Source: Actinoplanes lobatus
GTDB taxonomy: Bacteria > Actinomycetota > Actinomycetes > Mycobacteriales > Micromonosporaceae
Length of the DNA stretch: 64,000 bases
Assembly (NCBI RefSeq): GCF_014205215.1
Contig: NZ_JACHNC010000001.1
Location: forward strand, 873,001-937,000
Direction of reading: 5' to 3'
Shown here: positions 18,194 through 28,561 of the stretch, in pieces
Numbering within the stretch: position 1 is the first letter of the stretch
Layout: the number at the start of each line of letters is the position of its first letter
The notes under the pieces: generated by a model
Databases searched by the model: none
Told to the model about the DNA's origin: nothing
Seen by the model: the letters and a program-made list of their open reading frames with translations, nothing else
Program-made: the position numbers and the translations under genes

Positions 18194-18240
18194 GGATGTC
18201 ACCGTAGCGGTGACCGGGCGATCCTTCGAGAAGGCGCACC

Positions 18241-18699
18241 GTGACTGCTTTTCACTTTCCCGGCATTTACCATCGCAAGGTGCAACCTCTCAGCAACGAC
18301 ATGATCAAGGCCGCGCTGGATAAACGAGGCTTCTCCTACTTCGTCGATGCCGACGGCGACATCGCCGGCAACTTCCAGAACAACCTCATCTACTTCTTCC
18401 GCCTCGGTGAGCGGAAGGAGATCCTCCAGGTACGGGCCATGATGCAGCACGTCTTCCCGGTCGGTGAGGTCCCGAAGCTGTACGAGTTCTGCAACACCTG
18501 GAACCGGGACCAGCTCTGGCCGAAGGCGTACGTGCAGGTCACCGACGACGGCCAGGCCATCGTGGTGGGCGAGGTGACCAGCGACTGGGAGCACGGCGCC
18601 ACCGTCGAGCAACTCGATCAGGTGCTGCTCTGCGGCATCGCGACCGGGTGCCGTCTCGGCGAGGCGCTGGGTGAACTGAAATCGGGGTCCTCGCGCTGA
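18241..18699 (+). CDS. YbjN domain-containing protein
   Basis: A 152-residue soluble protein of the YbjN family, a type-III-secretion-chaperone-like fold of unknown biochemical role linked to stress and motility in E. coli. The core is IKAALDKRGFSYFVDADGD followed by FFRLGER, the CNTWNRDQLWPKAYVQ stretch and VVGEVTSDWEHG. The GTG at 18241 has a good GAGAAGG ribosome binding site; in-frame GTG 18280 or ATG 18301 are alternatives since the family core starts near residue 20. It is divergent from ftsK with only 47 bp between. Its stop codon is inside the loop of a strong hairpin. Confidence 0.88.
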   Translation: MTAFHFPGIYHRKVQPLSNDMIKAALDKRGFSYFVDADGDIAGNFQNNLIYFFRLGERKEILQVRAMMQHVFPVGEVPKLYEFCNTWNRDQLWPKAYVQVTDDGQAIVVGEVTSDWEHGATVEQLDQVLLCGIATGCRLGEALGELKSGSSR

Positions 18700-18715
18700 G
18701 CACGAGGACCCCGAT
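18681..18715. terminator. Perfect 13-bp terminator hairpin spanning the YbjN stop codon
   Basis: Positions 18681-18693 and 18703-18715 are exact reverse complements (13 bp) with a 9-nt loop that contains the TGA of the YbjN gene. No long T tract follows. It sits between convergent genes (YbjN + and serine protease -), so it may stop transcription from both sides. Confidence 0.85.
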
Positions 18716-18808
18716 CCGGCGCCGGGTCACGGATTCCCGGCCGGGCTGAGGTGACCGGACCCGGCGGCGGTGCCGGGCGGCTTCCACGCCCGGCCCGCCG
18801 AGTCAGGA

Positions 18809-20362
18809 CTACTGCACGTTGAACCCGAGGCTGTACGCGCCGGTGCCGGCGGACGCCACGACCACGTACCGGTAGGTGCCGGAGCGGCCGGTGAAGCTCA
18901 GGGTCTTGTCGCCGTCACCGGTGGCCTGGGCCACCGTACGGAAGCTGCCGCGGTTGTTGAGCCGCTGCAGGACCAGGTCGAAGTCGGCGCCGTCCGGAGC
19001 GTCCAGGCAGGCGGTGTGCGTGCCGGCCCGGGCCCGGTAGGCGCCGCCGTTCGGCTGCGCCTGGGCCTGACCGGTCCGGTTGATCGTGCCGGTCCGCTGC
19101 ACCGGGAGGGCGTCGCACGCGGACGCGTCCCCGCCCTCCTCAGCGGGCGGCGCGGTGGTCGGCGCCGCGGTGGCCCCGCCACCCTCACCCTCGCTGGTGA
19201 CCAGGGTCAGGTTCTGCGCCGCCAGGATCTCGTTGACCGGCTGGAAGAAGGTCTCGCCGCCGACCGTGCAGTCGCCGGAGCCACCCGAGGTGACGCCCTG
19301 GGCCTGGTCGCCGGAGAGCCACGGGCCGCCGGAGTCGCCGCCCTCGGCGCAGACGTCGGTCCGGGTCAGACCGGTGACGGCGCCCTCCGGGTAGCGGACG
19401 GTCTGGTTCTTGGCCAGGATCGTGCCGCAGAACGTGCCGGTGGTGGAACCGGACCGGCAGACCGCCGCGCCGACCGGGGCCTCGGTGTTGCCGGCCACCG
19501 GCAGCTCGTTGCCCTGGAAGTCGTTGACCACCGGGCGCGGCGTCCAGTCGTCGTTCACCGCGACGAAGCCCATGTCGGCATCGCCGGGGAAGACCGAGAA
19601 CTCCACGGTGCCCTGGGCCTGGTTGTTGAAGCCGGTGGTGGCGGTGCCCTCCGTGCCACAGTGGCCGGCCGTGACGAAGCCGGTCGTCACCGAGAAGCCG
19701 ATCGAGCAGCGCGCCTGCCCGCCATCGATGTTGATGAAGTACGGGTCGGCACCGCGCACGTCGAACAGCGGCTTCGGCTGGGCCTTGCTGATCTTCACGG
19801 TCACCGCGTCGGACGAGACGCCGGCCGACCTCGCGGCCGCGAGGGCCGCCGGCTTCTCCCCCGGCTGCGCGACCACGACCACCTTGTTGGTGGTCACGTC
19901 GACGTACCAGCCGGTCAGGCCGTCGGTGTCGGCGGCGGCCGCGTCCAGCTTGGTCTTCGCCGCGTCGAGCTCGGCCTCACTCCGCTTGACCAGCACCGGA
20001 ACGGCGCCGGCGGCCTTCACCACGGACACCGCCCCGGAGTCGGTCACCGCGACCTTGAGCGTGGTGCCGTCGGACGCGAGCCAGGCGCCGCCGAAGTCCT
20101 CGCCGGTCTGGGCGGCCAGCGTCGCGGAGACGCCTCCGGCCCATTCCGAACGGGCCAACCGCGTGGCCGCCTGCTCGCCGTCGAGGCCGAGGTCGCGTTT
20201 CATCGCCGCGAGCAACTCCGGGGAGAGGCCCCCCGGAGTTCCGGTCGCGGCCGTCGACCGGGCGTCCTCGTCGGTGCCGGCCAGCGACGGCAGGGTGAAC
20301 GCGACTGCTGCCGCGCCCGCCACCGCCACCACCGCTGCCACGGCGATCGGTCTGCGCTGCAT
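18809..20362 (-). CDS. Secreted S1 serine protease with C-terminal PPC domain
   Basis: Extracellular trypsin-fold protease of the streptogrisin/alpha-lytic (S1E) type. The order is a signal peptide (residues 1 to about 30), a propeptide (about 45-200), the catalytic domain (about 201-390) and a Thr/Pro linker leading to a pre-peptidase C-terminal-like beta domain (about 425-517). The triad is H234 (TAGHC), D263 and S344 (GGDSGGP). Cysteine pairs C219/C235, C302/C312 and C338/C365 fit the family disulphides. GGAGGGAG lies 8 nt before the ATG at 20362. The specificity pocket was not assigned. It follows ribonuclease J by 115 bp and is probably transcribed alone. Confidence 0.93.
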   Translation of the reverse strand: MQRRPIAVAAVVAVAGAAAVAFTLPSLAGTDEDARSTAATGTPGGLSPELLAAMKRDLGLDGEQAATRLARSEWAGGVSATLAAQTGEDFGGAWLASDGTTLKVAVTDSGAVSVVKAAGAVPVLVKRSEAELDAAKTKLDAAAADTDGLTGWYVDVTTNKVVVVAQPGEKPAALAAARSAGVSSDAVTVKISKAQPKPLFDVRGADPYFINIDGGQARCSIGFSVTTGFVTAGHCGTEGTATTGFNNQAQGTVEFSVFPGDADMGFVAVNDDWTPRPVVNDFQGNELPVAGNTEAPVGAAVCRSGSTTGTFCGTILAKNQTVRYPEGAVTGLTRTDVCAEGGDSGGPWLSGDQAQGVTSGGSGDCTVGGETFFQPVNEILAAQNLTLVTSEGEGGGATAAPTTAPPAEEGGDASACDALPVQRTGTINRTGQAQAQPNGGAYRARAGTHTACLDAPDGADFDLVLQRLNNRGSFRTVAQATGDGDKTLSFTGRSGTYRYVVVASAGTGAYSLGFNVQ

Positions 20363-20477
20363 CTGGAAGACTCCCTCCGCCACGGGTGCCGTGGGGGCGG
20401 CACCGGTGCCTGGGAGTACGCAGCCCGTACGAAGATGGTTGAAAAGTCCGCGTGATCCTTATGAATTCACAGACTTC

Positions 20478-22166
20478 TCAGACTTCGACGACCGTCGGTA
20501 CGATCATCGGCCGTCGCCGATAGGCGTCGTTCACCCATCGGCCCACGGTCCGCCGGACCACCTGTTGCAGCTGGTGGGTGTCGGTGATCCCGTCCTCGGC
20601 GGAGCGGTGCAGCGCCGCGGTGAGCAGCGGGACGACCGGGTTGAACGCCTCCGGGTCCTCGGAGAAGCCCTTCGCCGAGATGACCGGCTCGCCGACCACC
20701 TTGCCGGTGACCGAGTCGATCACCACGGTGGCCGCGATGAACCCGCCGTCGCCGAGGATGCGGCGCTCGGTGAGCAGTGATTCGCTGACGTCGCCGACCG
20801 CCAGACCGTCGACGTACACATACCGGCTGCGGACCCGGCCGACCACCCGGGCGTGGCCCTCGACGAGGTCGACCACGTCGCCGTCCTCGCAGAGCACCAC
20901 CCGGTCCGGGGCGACCCCGGTCTCGATGCCGAGCTGCGCGTGGGCGCGCAGGTGACGCCACTCGCCGTGCACCGGCATGAGGTTGCTGGGCCGGGTGACG
21001 TTGAGCAGGTAGCGCAGCTCACCGGCCGGGGCGTGGCCGGAGACGTGCACCTTCGCGGTCTCCTTGTGGACCACCGTGGCGCCGGCCCGGGAGAGCTGGT
21101 TGATCACCCGGTAGACCGAGGTCTCGTTGCCCGGCACCAGCGAACTGGCCAGCACCACCGTGTCGCCGGAGGTGATGGTGATGTGCCGGTGGTCGCCGGT
21201 CGACATCCGGCCGAGGGCGCTCATCGGCTCGCCCTGCGACCCGGTCGACATGAACACGATCTCGTCGGGCGGCAGGTGGGTGGCCTCGTCCAGGCCGACC
21301 AGCAGGCCGTCCGGGATGCGCAGCAGGCCCAGGTCACGGGCGATGCCCATGTTCCTGACCATGGACCGGCCGATCAGGGCGACCTTGCGGTCGTACTCCC
21401 AGGCGGCGTCCATCACCTGCTGCACCCGGTGCACGTGGGAGGCGAAGCTGGCCACGATGATCCGGCCGCTGGCCTTGCCGAAGATCGAACTGAGCACCGG
21501 GCCGATGTCGCGTTCCGGGGTGACGAAGCCGGGCACCTCGGCGTTGGTCGAGTCGGAGAGCAGCAGGTCGACGCCCTCGGCGCCGAGCCGGGCGAACCCG
21601 GCCAGGTCGGTGATCCGCCCGTCCAGCGGCACCTGGTCCATCTTGAAGTCGCCGGTGTGCAGGATCAGGCCGGCCGGGGTCCGGACGGCGACCGCCAGCG
21701 CGTCCGGGATGGAGTGGTTGACCGCGAAGAACTCGCACTCGAACGGCCCGAGCCGCTCCACCCCACCCTCGCGGACGGTCAGCGTGTACGGGTCCAGCCG
21801 GCGCTCGGCCAGTTTCGCCTCGACCAGGGCCAGGGTGAACTCCGAGCCGACCAGCGGGATGTCCGGCTTGTGGGCCAGCAGGTACGGAACCGCGCCGATG
21901 TGGTCCTCGTGCCCGTGGGTGAGCACGATCGCCTGAATGTCGTCCAGACGGTCCAGAATGGGCGCGAAGTCGGGGAGGATCAGGTCGACACCCGGCTGCT
22001 CCACATCAGGGAAGAGCACCCCGCAGTCGACGACCAGGATCTTCCCGTCGAACTCGAACACCGTCATGTTGCGGCCGATGGCGCCGAGCCCGCCGAGCGG
22101 GATGACGCGCAGGGCGCCCTCCGGCAACGGCGGCGGCGGACCCAGCTCGACGTGAGCGTTAGTCAT
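20478..22166 (-). CDS. rnj: Ribonuclease J
   Basis: Metallo-beta-lactamase/beta-CASP ribonuclease with 5'-to-3' exonuclease and endonuclease activity in mRNA decay and rRNA maturation. The zinc motif HGHEDH is at residues 84-89, further metal ligands appear in NHSIPDA and HTGDFKMD, and the beta-CASP segment includes SDSTNAE and FASHVHRV. The RNase J-specific C-terminal domain is present; length 562 is standard. It lies 13 bp downstream of dapA with AGGAAGAGG before the ATG, the classic actinobacterial dapA-rnj order. Confidence 0.96.
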   Translation of the reverse strand: MTNAHVELGPPPPLPEGALRVIPLGGLGAIGRNMTVFEFDGKILVVDCGVLFPDVEQPGVDLILPDFAPILDRLDDIQAIVLTHGHEDHIGAVPYLLAHKPDIPLVGSEFTLALVEAKLAERRLDPYTLTVREGGVERLGPFECEFFAVNHSIPDALAVAVRTPAGLILHTGDFKMDQVPLDGRITDLAGFARLGAEGVDLLLSDSTNAEVPGFVTPERDIGPVLSSIFGKASGRIIVASFASHVHRVQQVMDAAWEYDRKVALIGRSMVRNMGIARDLGLLRIPDGLLVGLDEATHLPPDEIVFMSTGSQGEPMSALGRMSTGDHRHITITSGDTVVLASSLVPGNETSVYRVINQLSRAGATVVHKETAKVHVSGHAPAGELRYLLNVTRPSNLMPVHGEWRHLRAHAQLGIETGVAPDRVVLCEDGDVVDLVEGHARVVGRVRSRYVYVDGLAVGDVSESLLTERRILGDGGFIAATVVIDSVTGKVVGEPVISAKGFSEDPEAFNPVVPLLTAALHRSAEDGITDTHQLQQVVRRTVGRWVNDAYRRRPMIVPTVVEV

Positions 22167-22179
22167 TCGCCTCTTCCTG

Positions 22180-23073
22180 TCAGAGCACGATGCCGGCCGC
22201 GGCGGCGTCCTGGCGCAGTTGGTTCAATTCCTCATCGGTCGCGTCGACCAGCGGCGAACGGACCACCCCGGCGGGCCGGCCCAGAGCGTTCAGCCCGGCC
22301 TTCACCAGCATGACCCCTTGCGTACGGAAGATGCCCGTGAACAGGGGCAGAGCCGCGCGGTGCAGGGCCAGCGCGGCGGCCGTGTCACCCCGCTCCCAGG
22401 CCTCGATCATGTCCTTGGCCAGCCGGCCGGTGAAGTGGGTCGAGGTGCCGACCAGGCCGACCCCGCCGATCGAGAGCAGCGGCAGGGTGGCGGCGTCGTC
22501 GCCGGAGTAGTAGGCCAGGCCGGTCCGGGCCAGCACCTGCGAGCTGGCGACCAGGTCCCCCTTGGCGTCCTTGACCGCGACGATCCGCTCGTGCCCGGCG
22601 AGCCGGCACATGGTCTCGGTGGCGATCGCGGTGCCGGCCCGGTGCGGGATGTCGTAGACCATGATCGGCAGGTCGGTGGCGTCGGCGACGGCACGGAAGT
22701 GACGCTCGACGCCCGCCTGCGGCGGCTTGCTGTAGTACGGGGTGACGACCAGCAGGCCGTGCGCCCCCGCCTTCTCCGCGGCCTGGGCCAGCTCGATGGT
22801 GTGGGCGGTGTTGTTGGTGCCGACGCCCGCCAGCACCCGTGCCCGGTCCCCGACGGCCTCGATCACGGTGCGGAGCAGCACGTCCTTCTCCGCGTCGGTG
22901 GTGGTGGGGGACTCGCCGGTGGTGCCGCTGATGACGAGCGCGTCGTTGCGCTGCTCGTCGACGAGGTACGCGGCGAGGCGCGCCGCACCCTCGAGGTCCA
23001 GCGAACCGTCCGGGGCGAACGGGGTCACCATGGCGGTCAGCAGCCGTCCGAAGGGCCGCGGGTCGTGCGTCAT
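22180..23073 (-). CDS. dapA: 4-hydroxy-tetrahydrodipicolinate synthase
   Basis: Condenses pyruvate with aspartate semialdehyde, the first step committed to lysine and meso-diaminopimelate for peptidoglycan. TIM-barrel of 297 residues. GTTGE near residue 48, the Tyr of MVYDIPHRAG and the Schiff-base Lys in IVAVKDAKGDL are all present. The ATG at 23073 is preferred over a TTG three codons earlier. It is followed 13 bp later by ribonuclease J. dapB lies a few kilobases upstream in the same orientation. Confidence 0.95.
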   Translation of the reverse strand: MTHDPRPFGRLLTAMVTPFAPDGSLDLEGAARLAAYLVDEQRNDALVISGTTGESPTTTDAEKDVLLRTVIEAVGDRARVLAGVGTNNTAHTIELAQAAEKAGAHGLLVVTPYYSKPPQAGVERHFRAVADATDLPIMVYDIPHRAGTAIATETMCRLAGHERIVAVKDAKGDLVASSQVLARTGLAYYSGDDAATLPLLSIGGVGLVGTSTHFTGRLAKDMIEAWERGDTAAALALHRAALPLFTGIFRTQGVMLVKAGLNALGRPAGVVRSPLVDATDEELNQLRQDAAAAGIVL

Positions 23074-23099
23074 ACCTGACAACCTATCGGACGCCCCGG

Positions 23100-23651
23100 T
23101 CAGACGTAGAAAGCGGTGAACGGCGCCCAGGGGAGGTTACGCAGGATGCTCCACACACCCCACACCACCATGAATGTGATCATGGCGGCCGGACTGACCG
23201 AGAACTCCGGCAGCCGCAGGCGGAACAGCCGGCGGCCGGCCCAGGCCACGTACAGATAGATCAGGAACGGCACCGCGAAGACGAACACCAGGTGGTGCCG
23301 GGCCGCGGCGGGCAGGTCGCCGTGCAGCAGGAACCACGCCGCCCGGGTCCCGCCGCACCCCGGGCAGACGAAGCCGGTCAAGTATTTGAGCAGGCAGGAC
23401 GGCGGGTCACCGGCCTGCGCCGTGGTCGGGTCGGTGAGCAGGGTGTAACCGACCGCGCCACCGGTGCAGGCGAGGATCGCGAGCGGGGCCAGCCAGATCG
23501 GCGAGCGGGCCGAGACCCGGTTGACGAGGCGGGTCAGCCGGTCCTCCCGGACATGCCGGTAGCCGAACCACTCGGGCGGCACCGGAGGACCCTGGACCGG
23601 CTGATCGGCCAGCCACGGAGGCGACTGGGCGGCGGCACTCATGGCCGTCAC
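23100..23651 (-). CDS. DUF2752 membrane protein
   Basis: A 183-residue predicted inner-membrane protein. The DUF2752 hallmark CPGCGGTRA is present (about residues 97-105) between a first hydrophobic segment (about 52-70) and two later ones (about 119-140, 153-172). The Cys-containing motif may bind metal or form a disulphide; no function is established. The GTG start at 23651 overlaps the stop of the upstream glycosylase gene as GTGA, indicating coupled translation. It ends 27 bp before dapA. Confidence 0.88.
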   Translation of the reverse strand: MTAMSAAAQSPPWLADQPVQGPPVPPEWFGYRHVREDRLTRLVNRVSARSPIWLAPLAILACTGGAVGYTLLTDPTTAQAGDPPSCLLKYLTGFVCPGCGGTRAAWFLLHGDLPAAARHHLVFVFAVPFLIYLYVAWAGRRLFRLRLPEFSVSPAAMITFMVVWGVWSILRNLPWAPFTAFYV

Positions 23652-24877
23652 GCTACACCCGGGACGCCGGCCCGCAGAGCGCTCGTCAGCGGTCCCGCGA
23701 AATCGCCCCGCTCGGGCGCCGCCACCGTGGTGAGGCCCAGCCAGCCGGCCAGGCGGCGCAGCTCGGCGGCGAGCGCCACGGCGGTCTCCTCCGGGTCCGC
23801 CCCCGGCTCCAGCCAGGCGGCCGGGATCCGCAGCTCACCGGCCTTGCGGTCGGCCTTCAGGTCGAGCCGGGCCGCGAACCGCTCGCCCATCAGGAACGGC
23901 AGCACGTAGTACCCGTACAGCCGCTGAGGGCGGGGCACGTAGATCTCGATCCGGTAGGTCATGCCGAACAGCCGCTCGGTCCGGCCGCGCTCCCAGATCA
24001 GCGGGTCGAACGGGCTCACCAGGGTGGCGGCGCCGGCCCGGCGGGGCAGTCTCGCCTCGTGGTGCAGCCACGCCGGCCTCCACCCCGGGACGGTGACCGG
24101 GCGCAGCACCCCGGCCTCGGCCAGCTCGGCGATCGCCTGCCGGCACGGCTGCACCGGAAGCCGGAAGTAGTCACGCAGCTCGGCCTCGGCGGCCACCCCG
24201 AGCGCCCGGGCGGAGAGCTCGACCAGGGCCCGGAACGCCTCCTCCGGCGCCGGGGTGGGCGCGGCCAGCACCTCGGCCGGCAGCACCCGCTCGGGCAGGT
24301 CGTAGCGGCGGGCGAAGGACGTGGTCCGCTCGGCGGCGGTCACCTGACCGGTGTAGAAGAGCCACTCGAGTGCCTGCTTGACGACCGACCAGTTCCACCC
24401 CCAGTGCTCCTTGTCGCGGGGTGTGTCGTGCTCGATCTCGGCGGCCGTGATCGGGCCGCGGTCGCGCACCTCGTCGAGCACCCAGGCGACCAGATCGGGC
24501 TGCTCCACGGCGATGCGCCGCATGTTGCCCCAGGCGAACTCGTGCGCCCGCGCCATCCGCCAGCGGAACAGCGGCTGGAGGTCGGCGCGGATCAGCGACG
24601 CCTCGTGGCCCCAGAACTCGAACAGCTCGCGGGGCCCGCGGTAGGCGGCCCGCTCCAGCAGACCCGGCGAATACGGCCCGAGGCGGCTGTAGAGCGGCAT
24701 GAAGTGGGCGCGCTGCAACACGTTCACCGAGTCCATCTGGATCAGGTGCAGGCGGCGCAGCACCCGGCGCAGGTGGCGCAGATCGGTGGCGCCGCCCGGT
24801 CGTGGGTCGGCGAAGCCCTGGGCCGCCAGCGTGATCCGGCGGGCCTGGGAGAGCGAGAGTGATTCGGACACTGCCAT
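23648..24877 (-). CDS. AlkX/YcaQ-like DNA glycosylase (HTH_42 family)
   Basis: A 409-residue protein of the winged-helix-repeat DNA glycosylase family (AlkZ/YcaQ), which excises bulky or crosslinked bases. The active-site stretch near residue 47 reads IQMDSVNVLQRAH, a QxD motif as in E. coli YcaQ (AlkX, which unhooks interstrand crosslinks), rather than the QxQ of antibiotic self-resistance AlkZ enzymes. Aromatic-rich segments EFWGHEASL and LFGMTYRIEIYVP are typical. Translation is coupled to the DUF2752 gene by a GTGA overlap. Divergent from the GNAT gene with 42 bp between. Confidence 0.85.
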   Translation of the reverse strand: MAVSESLSLSQARRITLAAQGFADPRPGGATDLRHLRRVLRRLHLIQMDSVNVLQRAHFMPLYSRLGPYSPGLLERAAYRGPRELFEFWGHEASLIRADLQPLFRWRMARAHEFAWGNMRRIAVEQPDLVAWVLDEVRDRGPITAAEIEHDTPRDKEHWGWNWSVVKQALEWLFYTGQVTAAERTTSFARRYDLPERVLPAEVLAAPTPAPEEAFRALVELSARALGVAAEAELRDYFRLPVQPCRQAIAELAEAGVLRPVTVPGWRPAWLHHEARLPRRAGAATLVSPFDPLIWERGRTERLFGMTYRIEIYVPRPQRLYGYYVLPFLMGERFAARLDLKADRKAGELRIPAAWLEPGADPEETAVALAAELRRLAGWLGLTTVAAPERGDFAGPLTSALRAGVPGVA

Positions 24878-24919
24878 CGTGGAGAGAGACTAGACGCGGG
24901 GTATGACAGAGTTGCCGCC

Positions 24920-27202
<2,283 letters not shown>

Positions 27203-27226
27203 GGGGACCAAGGGTAGAACGGAGGG

Positions 27227-28561
27227 TTACCAGCCCGGTAATTCATCCTCGTCGAAGGGACCCACCACGGCCAGCGACAACGGCTGGGCGAGCAGGTCGG
27301 TGGCGACCGCGGCGACCTCGCCGACGGTGACGCCGTCCACCCGGGCCAGCATCTCGTCGACGCCCATCAGGTCGCCGTGCAGCAGCTCCGACTTGGCCAG
27401 CCGGCTCATCCGGGAGCCGGTGTCCTCCAGGCCCAGCACGTACGAGCCCTTCGCCATGCCCTTGCCGCGGACCAGTTCCTCCGCGGTGATGCCGTGCGCC
27501 GCGATCCGGTCCAGCTCGGCACGGATCAGGTCGAGCACCTCACGGGCCTTGGCCGGGGCACAGCCCGCGTAGACGCCGACCAGGCCGCTGTCGGCGTAGT
27601 GCCCGGCATAGGAGTAGACCGAGTAGGCCAGGCCGCGCTTCTCCCGGATCTCCTGGAAGAGACGGCTGGACATGCCGCCGCCGAGCACGTTGTTGAGCAC
27701 ACCGAGGGCGAACCGCCGCTCGTCGTGCCGGCCCACCCCGGGGCCGCCCAGCACGATGTGCGCCTGCTCGGTGTCGCGATGCAGGACGAGGTTGCGCGCC
27801 TTGCGTACGCGTACCCTCTTGTCGCCCGCACGCGGCTGAGCCGGCTCGGCCGGCCCGGTGTCCAGCGGGGTGCCCGCCAGGGCCTTGCGAACCAGCCGGA
27901 CCACCGTCGCGTGGTCGAGGTTCCCGGCGGCGGCGACCACGACCTCCGGCGCCGTGTAGTGGCGCCGGTAGAACCGGTTGATCTGGTCCCGTGTCATCGG
28001 GCTGATCGAGTCCGGGGTGCCGGAGATCAGCCGGCCGAGCGGGTGGTCGCCGTAGATCGCCTCGGCGAAGATGTCGTGCACCTCGTCACCGGGCTCGTCC
28101 TCGTGCATGGCGATCTCCTCGAGGATCACGCCACGTTCGGTCTCCACGTCCGCCGGATCGAGGATCGAGTCGGCCACCGCGTCGACCAGCACGTCCACCG
28201 CGAGCGGCAGATCGGCGTCGAGCACCCGCGCGTAGTAGCAGGTGTACTCCTTCGTGGTGAAGGCGTTGGTCTCGCCGCCGACCGCCTCGATCTGCGAGGA
28301 GATCTCCAGGGCGGTGCGCTTCGGGGTGCCCTTGAAGAGCAGGTGCTCCAGGAAGTGCGAGGCGCCGTGCAGCGTGGGCGTCTCGTCACGGGACCCGATC
28401 CCGACCCAGATGCCGAGCGCGGTGCTGCGCGTGGTCGGGATCGCCTCGGTGACGATGCGCAGGCCACTGGGCAGGACGGTCTTCTTGACGCCGTCCTGCA
28501 GGGTGCGGGTAGAGACGCGGGCCGGCCTAGTGGCCGGCCCGTGTCCGTCGTTCGCTGTCAC
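27227..28561 (-). CDS. M16-family zinc metallopeptidase
   Basis: Processing-peptidase-like (pitrilysin/insulinase family) protease of 444 residues with the inverted zinc motif HFLEH (in SHFLEHLLFKGT, about residues 67-71) and a distal Glu in the ETERGVILEEIAMHEDEP stretch. The C-terminal half is the inactive M16 repeat. In actinobacteria this gene almost always follows pnp; its substrate is unsettled. The GTG at 28561 directly follows the pnp TAA with no gap, indicating strict cotranscription. Confidence 0.93.
   Translation of the reverse strand: MTANDGHGPATRPARVSTRTLQDGVKKTVLPSGLRIVTEAIPTTRSTALGIWVGIGSRDETPTLHGASHFLEHLLFKGTPKRTALEISSQIEAVGGETNAFTTKEYTCYYARVLDADLPLAVDVLVDAVADSILDPADVETERGVILEEIAMHEDEPGDEVHDIFAEAIYGDHPLGRLISGTPDSISPMTRDQINRFYRRHYTAPEVVVAAAGNLDHATVVRLVRKALAGTPLDTGPAEPAQPRAGDKRVRVRKARNLVLHRDTEQAHIVLGGPGVGRHDERRFALGVLNNVLGGGMSSRLFQEIREKRGLAYSVYSYAGHYADSGLVGVYAGCAPAKAREVLDLIRAELDRIAAHGITAEELVRGKGMAKGSYVLGLEDTGSRMSRLAKSELLHGDLMGVDEMLARVDGVTVGEVAAVATDLLAQPLSLAVVGPFDEDELPGW

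Noticed and set aside
16235..18244. A 669-codon rightward open frame opposite ftsK
   Set aside because: Lies entirely within a well-defined FtsK gene and lacks recognisable features.
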